Origin: Kitasatospora sp. MAP12-44
Lineage (GTDB): Bacteria > Actinomycetota > Actinomycetes > Streptomycetales > Streptomycetaceae
Length of the DNA stretch: 64,000 nucleotides
Direction: 5' to 3'
Assembly (NCBI RefSeq): GCF_029892095.1
Contig: NZ_JARZAE010000004.1
Span: 4,650,001-4,714,000, forward strand
This document shows positions 51,564 through 59,348 of this stretch, piece after piece. The translations under genes were made by a program, and so were the position numbers. Each line of letters begins with the position of its first letter. Position 1 is the first letter of the stretch. A model generated the notes under the pieces. The model did no database searches and was not told the DNA's origin. It saw only the letters and a list, made by a program, of their open reading frames with translations.

Positions 51564-51746
51564 ATGAGTCGGATGACGATCCGGGTCTACCGGATCACCG
51601 ACGACGGGCAGCGAGTCGACGTGACCGCGCCCGAGGAGGTCGAGCAGAAGTACCGCCTGGCCTCCCCGCTCGCCTGGGCGCGCTGCACCTGCCCCCGCTG
51701 CGCCAACTTGCCCGACTGCTGCGCCGAAGCGCCGAGTGGCCGCTGA
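51564..51746 (+). CDS. Small Cys-containing hypothetical protein (60 aa)
   Basis: A 60-residue protein: TIRVYRITDDGQRVDVTAPEEVE followed by a C-terminal CTCPRCANLPDCCAEA that could bind a metal ion. This beta-strand plus CxCPRC layout recurs in small streptomycete proteins of unknown role that are often located near XRE/DUF397 genes. The Met at 51564 follows GAAGGGTG. The preceding small gene at 51189 is 114 bp upstream. Confidence 0.65.
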   Translation: MSRMTIRVYRITDDGQRVDVTAPEEVEQKYRLASPLAWARCTCPRCANLPDCCAEAPSGR

Positions 51747-51754
51747 CCCGCAGG

Positions 51755-52483
51755 TCAACGGGCCGACGCGGTGTAGTCCTGGGTGCGTGGGAACAGCTCC
51801 TCGCTGAGTTTGCGACGCATCCGCCCTGCTCCCAAGTCGTAGGCCGAGAAGGGGAGTCCGGCTGCCTTGGCGACCAGGGCGACGGAGGCCGTCGTGCACT
51901 TCATCCGCGCCACCAGCAGGACGCAGTGCCCGGTCGCGTCCAGGACCAGCAGTTCTCCGTTGCTGACCTAGCCGCCGAGCGGTGGTAGCAGGATCCAGGC
52001 CACCTCTGGCGCGACCCGCCCTGATCCGTCGCACCTATCAGCGGGGTGCTGACAGCCTCGGTCGCGGGCACCCCTGCCGGTTGCTGGTAGTGCGGCGCGG
52101 GCAGCCCGTTGGCTCCGCGCTGCTCGTCGAACAGCACGGGCCGTCCGGCGCGCGCCATTGCCGTCCGCACGTCCAGGCCCGTCTCGGCGCGGCGTGCCGC
52201 CTGGAGCAGTGGGGTGGGCCAGAAGAGCCAGACCTGCGGCTCAACCAGCCGGGGCATGGGCGCGCAGCACAGCAGCACGACGCCCAGCGCTGAGGCCGAG
52301 TGCGCGGCCGACGGGTCGCCGTGCCACCCGGACCAGCGGCCGGCGGCCACCGCGAGCAGTCCGCCGAGCCCGAGCGAGACGCTGCACCGCCAGGCGATCC
52401 GGCGGTGCAGCTCGAAACCCGTACAGCGCCGCCGCCAGCCCCGGCACGGCGACGGCCAGCTGCGACAGCCGACTGCGTGTCAT
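51755..52483 (-). pseudogene. Frameshifted membrane-protein pseudogene coupled to the SecA-like gene
   Basis: The start overlaps the SecA-like stop (ATGA). Frame 1 reads TRSRLSQLAVAVPGLAAALYGF. At about 52410 (a TTT) it must shift to give ELHRRIAWRCSVSLGLGGLLAVAAGRWSGWHGD...LGVVLLCCAPMPRLVEPQVWLFWPTPLLQAARRAETGLDV. Near 52020 it must shift again to give EVAWILLPPLGG, meets a TAG, and then continues VSNGELLVLDATGHCVLLVARMKCTTASVALVAKAAGLPFSAYDLGAG to 51755. Two shifts and a stop show decay, unless there are assembly errors. The intact ancestor was a ~235-residue membrane protein of unknown function. Confidence 0.65.
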
Positions 52484-54612
52484 TCTTCGACTCCCTCCTC
52501 GAAGTCGAGGTCCGCAACGTCCTGGGGCGACAGCTTGAACAGCAAGGCCACGGTCTCCCGTTCGATCTGCTCGCGGAGCGCGGTGAACAGCCGTGCCGCC
52601 TCCTGCTGGAAGCGCGCCAGGTAGTCGCCGCCGGCGAGCGAGTACAGGTTGGTGTCGCCGTACAGGTCCGACAGCGCCTCGTGGTGCTCGGGCCAGGCCA
52701 GGTTGATCACCGTGAGCACCAGGTAGCGCTCGATCCGCCGCAGGACGGCGGGCGAGAGCTCGGCCTCCCGCCCGTCGTACGCCCGCTGTGCGTCGGCACG
52801 CAGCCGCGCCGCCAACTCCCCGGCCGGCAGGGCATCCAGCACCTGTGCTGCTGTGAGTCCGACCGGATACAGCCCGGCGAGGGCCGCGTGCAGCCGCTCC
52901 GGCGGCACCGCCCTGACCTGCCGCTCCACCACGCTGCCGATCGCGCTGCGCACCCACCGCGCCAGCTCGGGTCCGCCCTCGAAGAGCGCCCGCCGCTGCC
53001 GTTGGATCCGGTCCAGCTGCGCGCCGACGACCTCGTCGTAGCGCACCGCGCCGCACAGCCGCTGCGTCGCCTGCTCGGTCCGCGTGTTGAGGGCTCTCTC
53101 CAGCGCCCAGTTGGCCAGCTTCGACCGGTTCTCCGGGTCGGCTGCGGCCGCCGCCAGCAGCTGGATGTTCCGCGTCCCGAGCAGGCTGATCAGCGAGGTG
53201 TCGGTCAGCGCCGCGAAGACCGCCGACTCGCCCGGATCGCCCCGCCGCCCGGCCCGGCCGCGCACCTGCAGCGCGAAGCGCCGGCTTTCGAACACGTCCA
53301 CGGCCAGGACGTACAGCCCGCCGCTGCGGGCGACCGGCGCCCGCTCGTCCGGTCGGTCCCCGCCGAGGGGGATGTCCACCCCGCGCCCCGCCAGCCGGGT
53401 CACCACCGTGACCGCGCCCGACCGGCCCGCCCGGGTGATGATCGGCGCCTGTTCGGCGTGGTGGTTCGTGCTGTGGTTGTTCGTGCCGTGGCTGTCGGTG
53501 CAGTGGTTCTTCGTGCTCAGCGCCCGGTGTGGGATGTCGGCTGCCCTGAGTGCGGCGGACAGCTGCTCGGTCTGCGCGATCGACGCCGTCGCCAGCAGCA
53601 CCGGCTGGCCCGCCGCCTGGCGCCTGGCCGTCTCACGAACGGCCGCATCGATACGCGAACCGTCGTCCGGGAAGAACCGCACCGGCTGGTCGATTCGCCT
53701 GATGGGAAAGGTTGTTGCTACTGGAACTGTGTCCAGCCCGTAGATCTGCTCGTAGACCTCGGCCTCGGTGGCGACGGCGGTGATCGCGGTGAGCTTCGCG
53801 TACCCGAGGAGGTACTGGCGCAGGCTGATCGCGGCGAGCGTGCGGCTGCGCCCCGGGGCCTGCAGGTCGGGTCTCAGCCGTCGGACGAGCGCGGTCAGCC
53901 TGCCGTAGACGGGATCAGAGCAGGCAGGATCGGAGCAGCGCTCGCGTTCCCTGAGCGTCGCCTGTTCGCGCGCCCGGTCGAGCAGGGTCAGGTCAGCCTC
54001 GTCGACGATCGCCAGCCGCCGACCGCGTTGCATGACCCGGCCCTGGTCGAGCGCGCGGCTGTCACGCAGGTAGTCGCAGGCGAACGCGCCGGGCGTGCCG
54101 TAGGTGATGCCCATGCCGTACGCGGCGCGGCGCTGCTCCCACCCGGCACCGCCTCCGCCCAGCTCGGTCACCAGGCCGCAGCTCATCCCCAACTCACCGT
54201 AGATCGGCTTTAGTTGGGTGGCATCCCGGTCGGCGAGATAGTCGTTGGCCGTCATCACGTGCACCGCGCCGCCGGTCAGCGCGCCGAGGTACGCGGGCAG
54301 TGCGATCGTGAGCGTCTTCCCCTCGCCGGTCCGCATCTCCACCAGCGAGCCGTGGTGCAGCGCGATCCCGCCGATGAGCTGCGCGTCGTCCAGCCGCAGG
54401 CCCAGTACGCGGCGCACGGTCTCCCGCACCAGGGCGGCCGCCTCCGCGAGCCCCTGCTCCCACTCGGCTCCGGACGACAGGCGGCGGCGCAGCACGTCGG
54501 TCATGGCCCGCAACTCCTGTTCGGAGCGCGATCGGAGGGCGAACTCCAGTTCGTTCGCCGCTGCCGCCACCGCACGGCTGTGGGCCAGTATGCGACTGCT
54601 TCTCCGCGCCAT
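52480..54612 (-). CDS. Divergent SecA-like ATPase
   Basis: A 710-residue protein with the SecA DEAD-motor layout but far from the housekeeping protein. The motor has Walker A MRTGEGKT (residues 93-100), the TANDYLADRDA segment, AYGMGITYGTPGAFACDYLRDS, Walker B VDEADLTLLDRARE (usually VDEVDS), RLAGRGVDIPLGGDR (usually AGRGTDIxLGG) and ESRRFALQVRGRAGRRGDPGESAVF. A His/Asn/Thr-rich insert (NHCTDSHGTNNHSTNHHAEQ) splits the second nucleotide domain near residue 365. The zinc-finger C-terminus of SecA is missing. The Met at 54612 was chosen by homology, since the open frame extends upstream into the HAD gene. It may be an accessory secretion motor, perhaps decaying along with its coupled neighbour. 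Confidence 0.88.
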   Translation of the reverse strand: MARRSSRILAHSRAVAAAANELEFALRSRSEQELRAMTDVLRRRLSSGAEWEQGLAEAAALVRETVRRVLGLRLDDAQLIGGIALHHGSLVEMRTGEGKTLTIALPAYLGALTGGAVHVMTANDYLADRDATQLKPIYGELGMSCGLVTELGGGGAGWEQRRAAYGMGITYGTPGAFACDYLRDSRALDQGRVMQRGRRLAIVDEADLTLLDRAREQATLRERERCSDPACSDPVYGRLTALVRRLRPDLQAPGRSRTLAAISLRQYLLGYAKLTAITAVATEAEVYEQIYGLDTVPVATTFPIRRIDQPVRFFPDDGSRIDAAVRETARRQAAGQPVLLATASIAQTEQLSAALRAADIPHRALSTKNHCTDSHGTNNHSTNHHAEQAPIITRAGRSGAVTVVTRLAGRGVDIPLGGDRPDERAPVARSGGLYVLAVDVFESRRFALQVRGRAGRRGDPGESAVFAALTDTSLISLLGTRNIQLLAAAAADPENRSKLANWALERALNTRTEQATQRLCGAVRYDEVVGAQLDRIQRQRRALFEGGPELARWVRSAIGSVVERQVRAVPPERLHAALAGLYPVGLTAAQVLDALPAGELAARLRADAQRAYDGREAELSPAVLRRIERYLVLTVINLAWPEHHEALSDLYGDTNLYSLAGGDYLARFQQEAARLFTALREQIERETVALLFKLSPQDVADLDFEEGVEE

Positions 54613-54682
54613 CTCCGCCCCCGAAGTGAGGAGTTCGACGATACGGGAGCACCTGCGGCGGCAACAGCTCCCTGGCCGCTTC

Positions 54683-55456
54683 TCAGCCAAGGGCTGCGCA
54701 GAGCAGGGGGACCAGTTCGGCCAGCGAGGCGATCTCGGTGACGCCGTGGGTCGCCTCGGGCGATGCGTCGGCGGAGGCAGCGGTGGCGGTGGTGGCGGCG
54801 GTGGCGGTGGCGGTGGTGCGGTTGAGCCAGAAGGCCCGCAGGCCCGCGTCCCGCGAGCCCTGTCCGTCGACATCGTGCCGGTCGCCCACGTACGCCACCT
54901 GCTCGGGCGCCAACTCCAGCTCCGCGCAGGCGGCGTGGAAGATCGACGCGGCCGGCTTGGGCGCCCCGTGCTGGTCCGAACAGACCACGGGTGCGCCGTC
55001 GAAGAATCCGCCCAGCCCGACTTCCCGCAGCTTGGGCCGCTGGCTGGCCAGGCTGGCGTTGGAGACGATGCCGAGCCGCAGCCCGGCCGCTGCCAGCGCG
55101 CCGAGTGCCGGCGCGGCATCCGGGAACGCGCGCCAGGCCGTGCGGTAGTGCTGCTGGTAGCGGGTGAACCACTCCCGCGCCGTCGCGTCGTCCATGGCGA
55201 CCGAACCCTCCCGCGCGGTCGCCAGGAAGGCCCGGGCGCGGGCCAGTTGCTGCTCGGGGAAGGTCAACTCGCCGTCCAGAAAGCGCTGGTACTGGGCCGT
55301 CATGAGCTCGTGCCAGAGCTTCACCGCGTCGTCGGCCGAGGGGAACGCGTCCTGCAGGCCCTCCGTCGCCAGCTGGGCCGTGATCGCCGCTCGTTCGGCT
55401 CCGGTGTAGTCGAACAGGGTGTCGTCCACGTCGAAGAGCACAGCGCGGATTCGCAT
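54683..55456 (-). CDS. HAD family hydrolase
   Basis: A 257-residue HAD phosphatase of the YjjG/phosphoglycolate-phosphatase type. Motif I is AVLFDVDDTLFDYTGAE, the cap domain follows, motif II is LGIVSNAS, motif III Lys is in HGAPKPAASIF and motif IV is VAYVGDRHDVDGQGSRDAGLRAFWLNR. Near the C-terminus a Thr/Ala tract (TTATATAATTATAASADASPEA) is encoded by a GGT/GGC simple repeat at about 54781-54820, a likely site of length variation. The ATG is at 55456. It lies 70 bp upstream of the SecA-like gene on the same strand and divergent from the XRE-cupin gene. The substrate is unknown. Confidence 0.9.
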   Translation of the reverse strand: MRIRAVLFDVDDTLFDYTGAERAAITAQLATEGLQDAFPSADDAVKLWHELMTAQYQRFLDGELTFPEQQLARARAFLATAREGSVAMDDATAREWFTRYQQHYRTAWRAFPDAAPALGALAAAGLRLGIVSNASLASQRPKLREVGLGGFFDGAPVVCSDQHGAPKPAASIFHAACAELELAPEQVAYVGDRHDVDGQGSRDAGLRAFWLNRTTATATAATTATAASADASPEATHGVTEIASLAELVPLLCAALG

Positions 55457-55509
55457 CGGGGCCTCTCTCAAGCCTGTCTCAGCCGTCTCGCAGCCGTCTC
55501 TCAGCGGGT

Positions 55510-55544
55510 TTGCCTCTGAGGCACAATTCTTGCCACGGGGGCAA
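55510..55544. promoter_or_regulatory. Paired inverted-repeat operator upstream of XRE-cupin gene
   Basis: Two matching palindromes, TTGCC-TCTGA-GGCA (55510-55523) and TTGCC-ACGGG-GGCAA (55530-55544), have a centre-to-centre distance of about 20 bp (two helical turns). They lie 21-55 bp before the XRE-cupin ATG and 54 bp before the divergent HAD gene. This is a good candidate binding site for the XRE-cupin protein. Confidence 0.6.
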
Positions 55545-55564
55545 CGCGGGTGTCCACTGGATTC

Positions 55565-56251
55565 ATGAACACCAGCCCCCCGGGCCCGGATCGGGACCCG
55601 CGCGACACGGACGGCCAGCGCACGGACGGCCATGGCGCAGACGGCCACGGCACAGGCGGCCAGGACGCCGACGAGGTGCCCGGGCTCGGTGCTCGACTGC
55701 GCGAGCAGCGGCAGGCAAACCGACTCACTCTTGAAGCCGCCGCTGCTCGGGTCGGGCTCTCCCCAGCCTATCTCTCCCGGCTGGAGACCGGCAGGCGGCA
55801 GCCCTCGCTGCCGGTGCTGCTCGGCCTCGCCCGGGCGTACGGCGGCACCGTCGCCGGACTGCTCGGCGAACAGCCGGGCGAGCCCGACCCGGTGGTCCGC
55901 GGCGGCGCCATCGAGCCGGGCCGCGCGGGCGGTTGGGGCTACCGCCGGGCGGGCGTGCCGGGCCGGGCGATGCAGGCGCTGCGCGTCCAGGTGCCGCCGG
56001 GGCTGCAGGACGAGGTGGTCCGGGTGCACCCCGGCGAGGAGTGGCTGCACGTCACCCAGGGACGGTTGCGGCTCACCCTGGGCGACACCGTCCACCTGCT
56101 CGACCCGGGCGACAGCGCGCAGTTCGACTCGCTCACCCCGCACTGCATCGCCGCCGACTCCTCCGCCGGCGTCGAACTGATCTTCGTGCACACCCTGTTG
56201 CAGAGCCCGGGCAGCAACCTCTGCCTCGGGGACGCTCCGCGCACCCACTGA
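55565..56251 (+). CDS. XRE-cupin transcriptional regulator
   Basis: A 228-residue regulator. A disordered N-terminus rich in Gly/Asp/His (residues 1-38) precedes an XRE HTH (LGARLREQRQANRLTLEAAAARVGLSPAYLSRLETGRRQPSLPVLLGLARAYG, about 41-95) and a C-terminal cupin (QALRVQVPPGLQDEVVRVHPGEEWLHVTQGRLRLTLGDTVHLLDPGDSAQFDSLTPHCIAA), the sensor of small molecules in this family. ATG 55565 is used. GTG 55550 in frame is possible. It precedes the DUF6126 gene by 13 bp, and that pair is a recurrent two-gene unit in streptomycetes. Confidence 0.93.
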   Translation: MNTSPPGPDRDPRDTDGQRTDGHGADGHGTGGQDADEVPGLGARLREQRQANRLTLEAAAARVGLSPAYLSRLETGRRQPSLPVLLGLARAYGGTVAGLLGEQPGEPDPVVRGGAIEPGRAGGWGYRRAGVPGRAMQALRVQVPPGLQDEVVRVHPGEEWLHVTQGRLRLTLGDTVHLLDPGDSAQFDSLTPHCIAADSSAGVELIFVHTLLQSPGSNLCLGDAPRTH

Positions 56252-56264
56252 AGGGACTCCTGCC

Positions 56265-56498
56265 ATGACGGTCCAGCCAGTCCAGCCAGTCCAGCCGATC
56301 CAGCCGACGACCCAGCCGCTTCAGCCGCTTCACCCCGTCCGGCCCGGGCATCCCCGCCAGTACGCGCCCACCACCGACGCGGGCAAGCGCACCGACCACC
56401 GGGTGGCGATCCGGGTCTGCATCTACATGGCCGCCGCGCACTTCTTCGGCGGCTTCCTCTTCCTGCTCTTCTACCTGGGCGCGCACACCGGCCACTGA
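56265..56498 (+). CDS. DUF6126 family membrane peptide
   Basis: A 77-residue protein of the DUF6126 family. A Gln/Pro-rich N-terminus (VQPVQPVQPIQPTTQPLQPLHPVRP) is followed by a conserved basic stretch HRVAIRVCIYMAAAHFFGGFLFLLFYLGAH forming one transmembrane helix. The gene lies 13 bp after the XRE-cupin gene, the usual partnership. The role is unknown. The repeat VQP codons arise from a CCAGTCCAG tandem repeat. Confidence 0.88.
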   Translation: MTVQPVQPVQPIQPTTQPLQPLHPVRPGHPRQYAPTTDAGKRTDHRVAIRVCIYMAAAHFFGGFLFLLFYLGAHTGH

Positions 56499-56523
56499 GG
56501 GCCGTACGGCCGGGCGAACCGGC

Positions 56524-57957
56524 TCAGCCCTCCGCCAGCAGCCCGCCCAGCACCTCGAGGCCGTGACCGAACGCCCGGTCCGCGGGCGTGCCGAAGCCGA
56601 TCACCAAGGACGGCGGCAGGTCGCCCGCCGGGGCCAGCGGGTGGCGGAAGGAGTCCAGGCCCTGCAGGCCCAGCCCACGCAGCCGGGCCTGCTCGACCAC
56701 CTCCCGCTCGCTCCGCCGGTCGCCCGGCGCCAGGCGCAGCACGGCGTGCAGCCCGGCGGCGATCCCGGTCACCCGGACCTCGGGCGCACGGTCGGCCAGC
56801 AGCGCGGCCACCCGGTCGCGGCGGCGCCGGTAGTGCAGCCGGGCGCGCCGCACCTGCCGGTCGTACCCGCCGGAGCGGATCAGCTCCGCCAGCGTCAGCT
56901 GCTCGATCACCCCCGACTGCCCGTCCGCAGCGGACTTCCGGGCGATCATCGGCTCCACCAGTGCCTGCGGCAGGGCCAGCCAGCCCAGCCGCAGGCCGGG
57001 GGCCAGGCTCTTGCTGGCGGTGCCCGCGTAGACCACCCGCTCCGGGTCGAGCGCCTGCATCGCGCCCACCGCCTGGCGGTCGTAGCGGAACTCCCCGTCG
57101 TAGTCGTCCTCGATCACCACCCCGCCGGTCCGCCGGGCCCAGTCGACGGCGGCCGCCCGGCGCCGCGGGTGCAGCAGGTTGCCGGTGGGGAACTGGTGGG
57201 CGGGGGTGAGCAGGACGGCCCCGGCGCCGCTCTCGCCGAGCAGGTCAGTCCGGGCGCCGTCCTCGTCCACCGGCAGCGGCACGGTGGCCGGCCCGGCGGT
57301 GGTGACCGCCGCGCGGTGCCGGTCGAGACCGTGCGCCTCGACGGCCAGGGTGCGGGTGCCGCGAGCGCGCAGCTCGGCGCTGAGCAGGCTGAGGCCCTGC
57401 ACATAGCCCGTGCAGAGCAGCAGCCGCTCGGGGTCGGTGCGCACCCCGCGGACCCGGCCCAGGTACTCGGCGAGCGCCTGGCGCAGCTCGATCCGCCCGC
57501 GCGGGTCGGAGTAGCCGAGCGCGTCGCGCGGCGCCGCCGCCAGGGCCCGGCGGGTGGCGGCCAGCCACTCGGTGCGCGGGAAGAGGTCCAGGTCGGGGCG
57601 GCCGGCGTGGAAGTCGTAGCGGACGGCGGGCGGTCCCGGCCGGTCCGCCGGCGGCGCGGCGGCGCGTCGTACGGCGCGGTCCGCCACGGTCGTCCCGGAG
57701 CCCTGCCGGGAGGTCAGCCAGCCCTCCGCCGCGAGCTGGGCGTAGGCCTCGGCGACGGTGTTGCGGGCGATCCCGAGGTCGGCGGCGAGCGCCCGGGAGG
57801 ACGGCAGCCGGGTGCCCGGCGCCAGGCTCGCGCCGGCTGCCGCCTCGCGCAGCGCGTCCTCCAGCGCGGCCCGCAGGCCCAGGCCCCGGGCCCGCCGGTC
57901 GGAGAGGTCGAGGTGCAGGTCGCGGCCCCAAGTGGCCCAATTGGCCCAAGAATTCAT
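56524..57957 (-). CDS. MocR-like regulator (GntR HTH + PLP aminotransferase fold)
   Basis: A 477-residue MocR/PdxR-type protein. The N-terminal GntR HTH is LRAALEDALREAAAGASLAPGTRLPSSRALAADLGIARNTVAEAYAQLAAEGWLTSRQGSGTTV. The aminotransferase-like domain has the PLP-binding VIEDDYDGEFRYD and the Schiff-base Lys in VYAGTASKSLAPGLRLGWL. MocR proteins use PLP or an amino-compound adduct to control neighbouring genes. The ATG at 57957 is used; an ATG six codons upstream is less likely. The 50-bp region shared with the divergent AhpD-like gene carries three GTGG repeats on the minus strand (AGTGGACC, TGTGGTTC, AGTGGCCC) that may be its operator. Confidence 0.94.
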   Translation of the reverse strand: MNSWANWATWGRDLHLDLSDRRARGLGLRAALEDALREAAAGASLAPGTRLPSSRALAADLGIARNTVAEAYAQLAAEGWLTSRQGSGTTVADRAVRRAAAPPADRPGPPAVRYDFHAGRPDLDLFPRTEWLAATRRALAAAPRDALGYSDPRGRIELRQALAEYLGRVRGVRTDPERLLLCTGYVQGLSLLSAELRARGTRTLAVEAHGLDRHRAAVTTAGPATVPLPVDEDGARTDLLGESGAGAVLLTPAHQFPTGNLLHPRRRAAAVDWARRTGGVVIEDDYDGEFRYDRQAVGAMQALDPERVVYAGTASKSLAPGLRLGWLALPQALVEPMIARKSAADGQSGVIEQLTLAELIRSGGYDRQVRRARLHYRRRRDRVAALLADRAPEVRVTGIAAGLHAVLRLAPGDRRSEREVVEQARLRGLGLQGLDSFRHPLAPAGDLPPSLVIGFGTPADRAFGHGLEVLGGLLAEG

Positions 57958-58007
57958 ACTGGGAATGAACCACAAGCGCGGTCCACTTACTCCCTAGGGT
58001 GGAACGC

Positions 58008-58493
58008 ATGACGACTTCTCAGGATCTTGAACCCGCTCCCGCTCCTGCTCAGCGGATGGCCCTCTTCCAGCAGGCCCCGGATGTCTACGGCGCCATGGTC
58101 GCGCTCAACAAGGCCGCCGCGGTCGGGCTCGACCCGATGCTCGCCGAGCTGGTGAAGATCCGCGCCTCGATCATCAACGGCTGTGCCTACTGCATCGACA
58201 TGCACACCACGGAGGCGCTCCAGGGCGGCGAGTCCCAGCACCGGATCTTCGTTCTCCCCGCCTGGCGCGAGACGCCGTTCTTCACCGCCAAGGAGCGCGC
58301 CGCGCTGGCCCTGACCGAGGCGGTCACCCTGCTGACCGAGGGCCATGTGCCGGACGCGGTCTACGACGAGGCGGCCCGGCACTTCGAGCAGGAGGAGCTC
58401 GCCAAGCTGCTCGCGATGATCACCGTGATCAACGCCTGGAACCGCTTCGCGGTCGCCACCCGGATGAGCCCGGCGCCGAAGGCCCGCGCATGA
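58008..58493 (+). CDS. AhpD-like carboxymuconolactone decarboxylase family protein
   Basis: A 161-residue AhpD/CMD-fold protein. The redox motif is NGCAYCIDMHTTEALQGG (CxxC and the following H), preceded by GLDPMLAELVKIRASII, and it ends with ITVINAWNRFAVATRMSP. This is the alkylhydroperoxidase-like branch (peroxide reduction through a disulfide). It is probably induced by the divergent MocR regulator. TAGGGT, 7 nt before the ATG, points to a nearly leaderless transcript. It overlaps the next gene by 4 bp, so the two act together. Confidence 0.93.
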   Translation: MTTSQDLEPAPAPAQRMALFQQAPDVYGAMVALNKAAAVGLDPMLAELVKIRASIINGCAYCIDMHTTEALQGGESQHRIFVLPAWRETPFFTAKERAALALTEAVTLLTEGHVPDAVYDEAARHFEQEELAKLLAMITVINAWNRFAVATRMSPAPKARA

Positions 58494-59332
58494 GCCGGCG
58501 CGACAAGGCCGTCGCCTTCGGCCAACTGCACGTGCCTGGGCGCCCGTTGGTACTCGCCAACGTCTGGGACCCGGGCACCGCGCGGGTGGTCGCGGCGGCC
58601 GGCGCAGCTGCCCTGGCCACCACGAGCGCGGGGGTGTCGTGGGGGCTCGGGGTGCCGGACGGCGAGGCGCTCGGGCGGGAGCAGACCGTCGAGCTGACCG
58701 CCAGGGTGGCCGCCGCCGTCGACCTGCCGGTGACGGCGGACCTGGAGGGCGGCTACGGCGCCACGCCCGAGGAGGTGGCGCAGACCGTCCGCCTGGTGCT
58801 GGCGGCCGGCGCGATCGGGATCAACCTGGAGGACGGCCTGCACGGCGCCGACCCCGGCTATCCGCCCGGCGCGCCGCTGCGCACCGGCGCCGACCAGGCC
58901 GCCCGGATCGCGGCGGTGCGGGCGGCCGCCGAGGCCGAGGGCATCCCGCTCTTCGTCAACGCGCGGATCGACACCTATCTGCGCCAGGTCGGCGACCGGG
59001 TCGGCCGGCTGGACGAGACGCTGGCCCGCGCCCGGGCCTACGCCGAGGCCGGCGCGGACGGCGTCTTCGTCCCGGGGGTGGCGGAGGCCAAGGAGATCGC
59101 CGCGCTGACGGCCGCCCTGCCGCTGCCGCTGAACGTGATGGTCCACCCCGGCTCGCTCTCGGTGCCGGAGCTGGCCGAGCTGGGAGTGGCCCGGGTGAGC
59201 GTCGGCGCGGGCCTCGCGCTGGCGGCGTTGGGCTTGGTCCGCCGGGCGGCGGCCGAGCTGTTCGCCGACGGGACGTACGACGCGCTCGCCGGTGACCTGA
59301 GCTACCCGGAGTTGAACGCGCTGCTGAGCTGA
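58490..59332 (+). CDS. Isocitrate lyase/PEP mutase family protein
   Basis: A 280-residue PEP mutase/isocitrate lyase superfamily enzyme (TIM barrel) of the carboxyphosphonoenolpyruvate-mutase-like group that cleaves C-C or makes C-P bonds. It has LVLANVWDPGTARVVAAAGAAALATTSAGVSWGLGVPDG, the metal-binding TADLEGGYG, GINLEDGLH and FVNARIDTYL. The Cys of the isocitrate-lyase loop (KKCGH) is absent, as in related oxaloacetate- or 2-methylisocitrate-like enzymes. The real substrate is unknown. The ATG overlaps the AhpD-like stop (ATGA). Confidence 0.92.
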   Translation: MSRRDKAVAFGQLHVPGRPLVLANVWDPGTARVVAAAGAAALATTSAGVSWGLGVPDGEALGREQTVELTARVAAAVDLPVTADLEGGYGATPEEVAQTVRLVLAAGAIGINLEDGLHGADPGYPPGAPLRTGADQAARIAAVRAAAEAEGIPLFVNARIDTYLRQVGDRVGRLDETLARARAYAEAGADGVFVPGVAEAKEIAALTAALPLPLNVMVHPGSLSVPELAELGVARVSVGAGLALAALGLVRRAAAELFADGTYDALAGDLSYPELNALLS

Positions 59333-59348
59333 ACGTGCTGCTGGCGGA

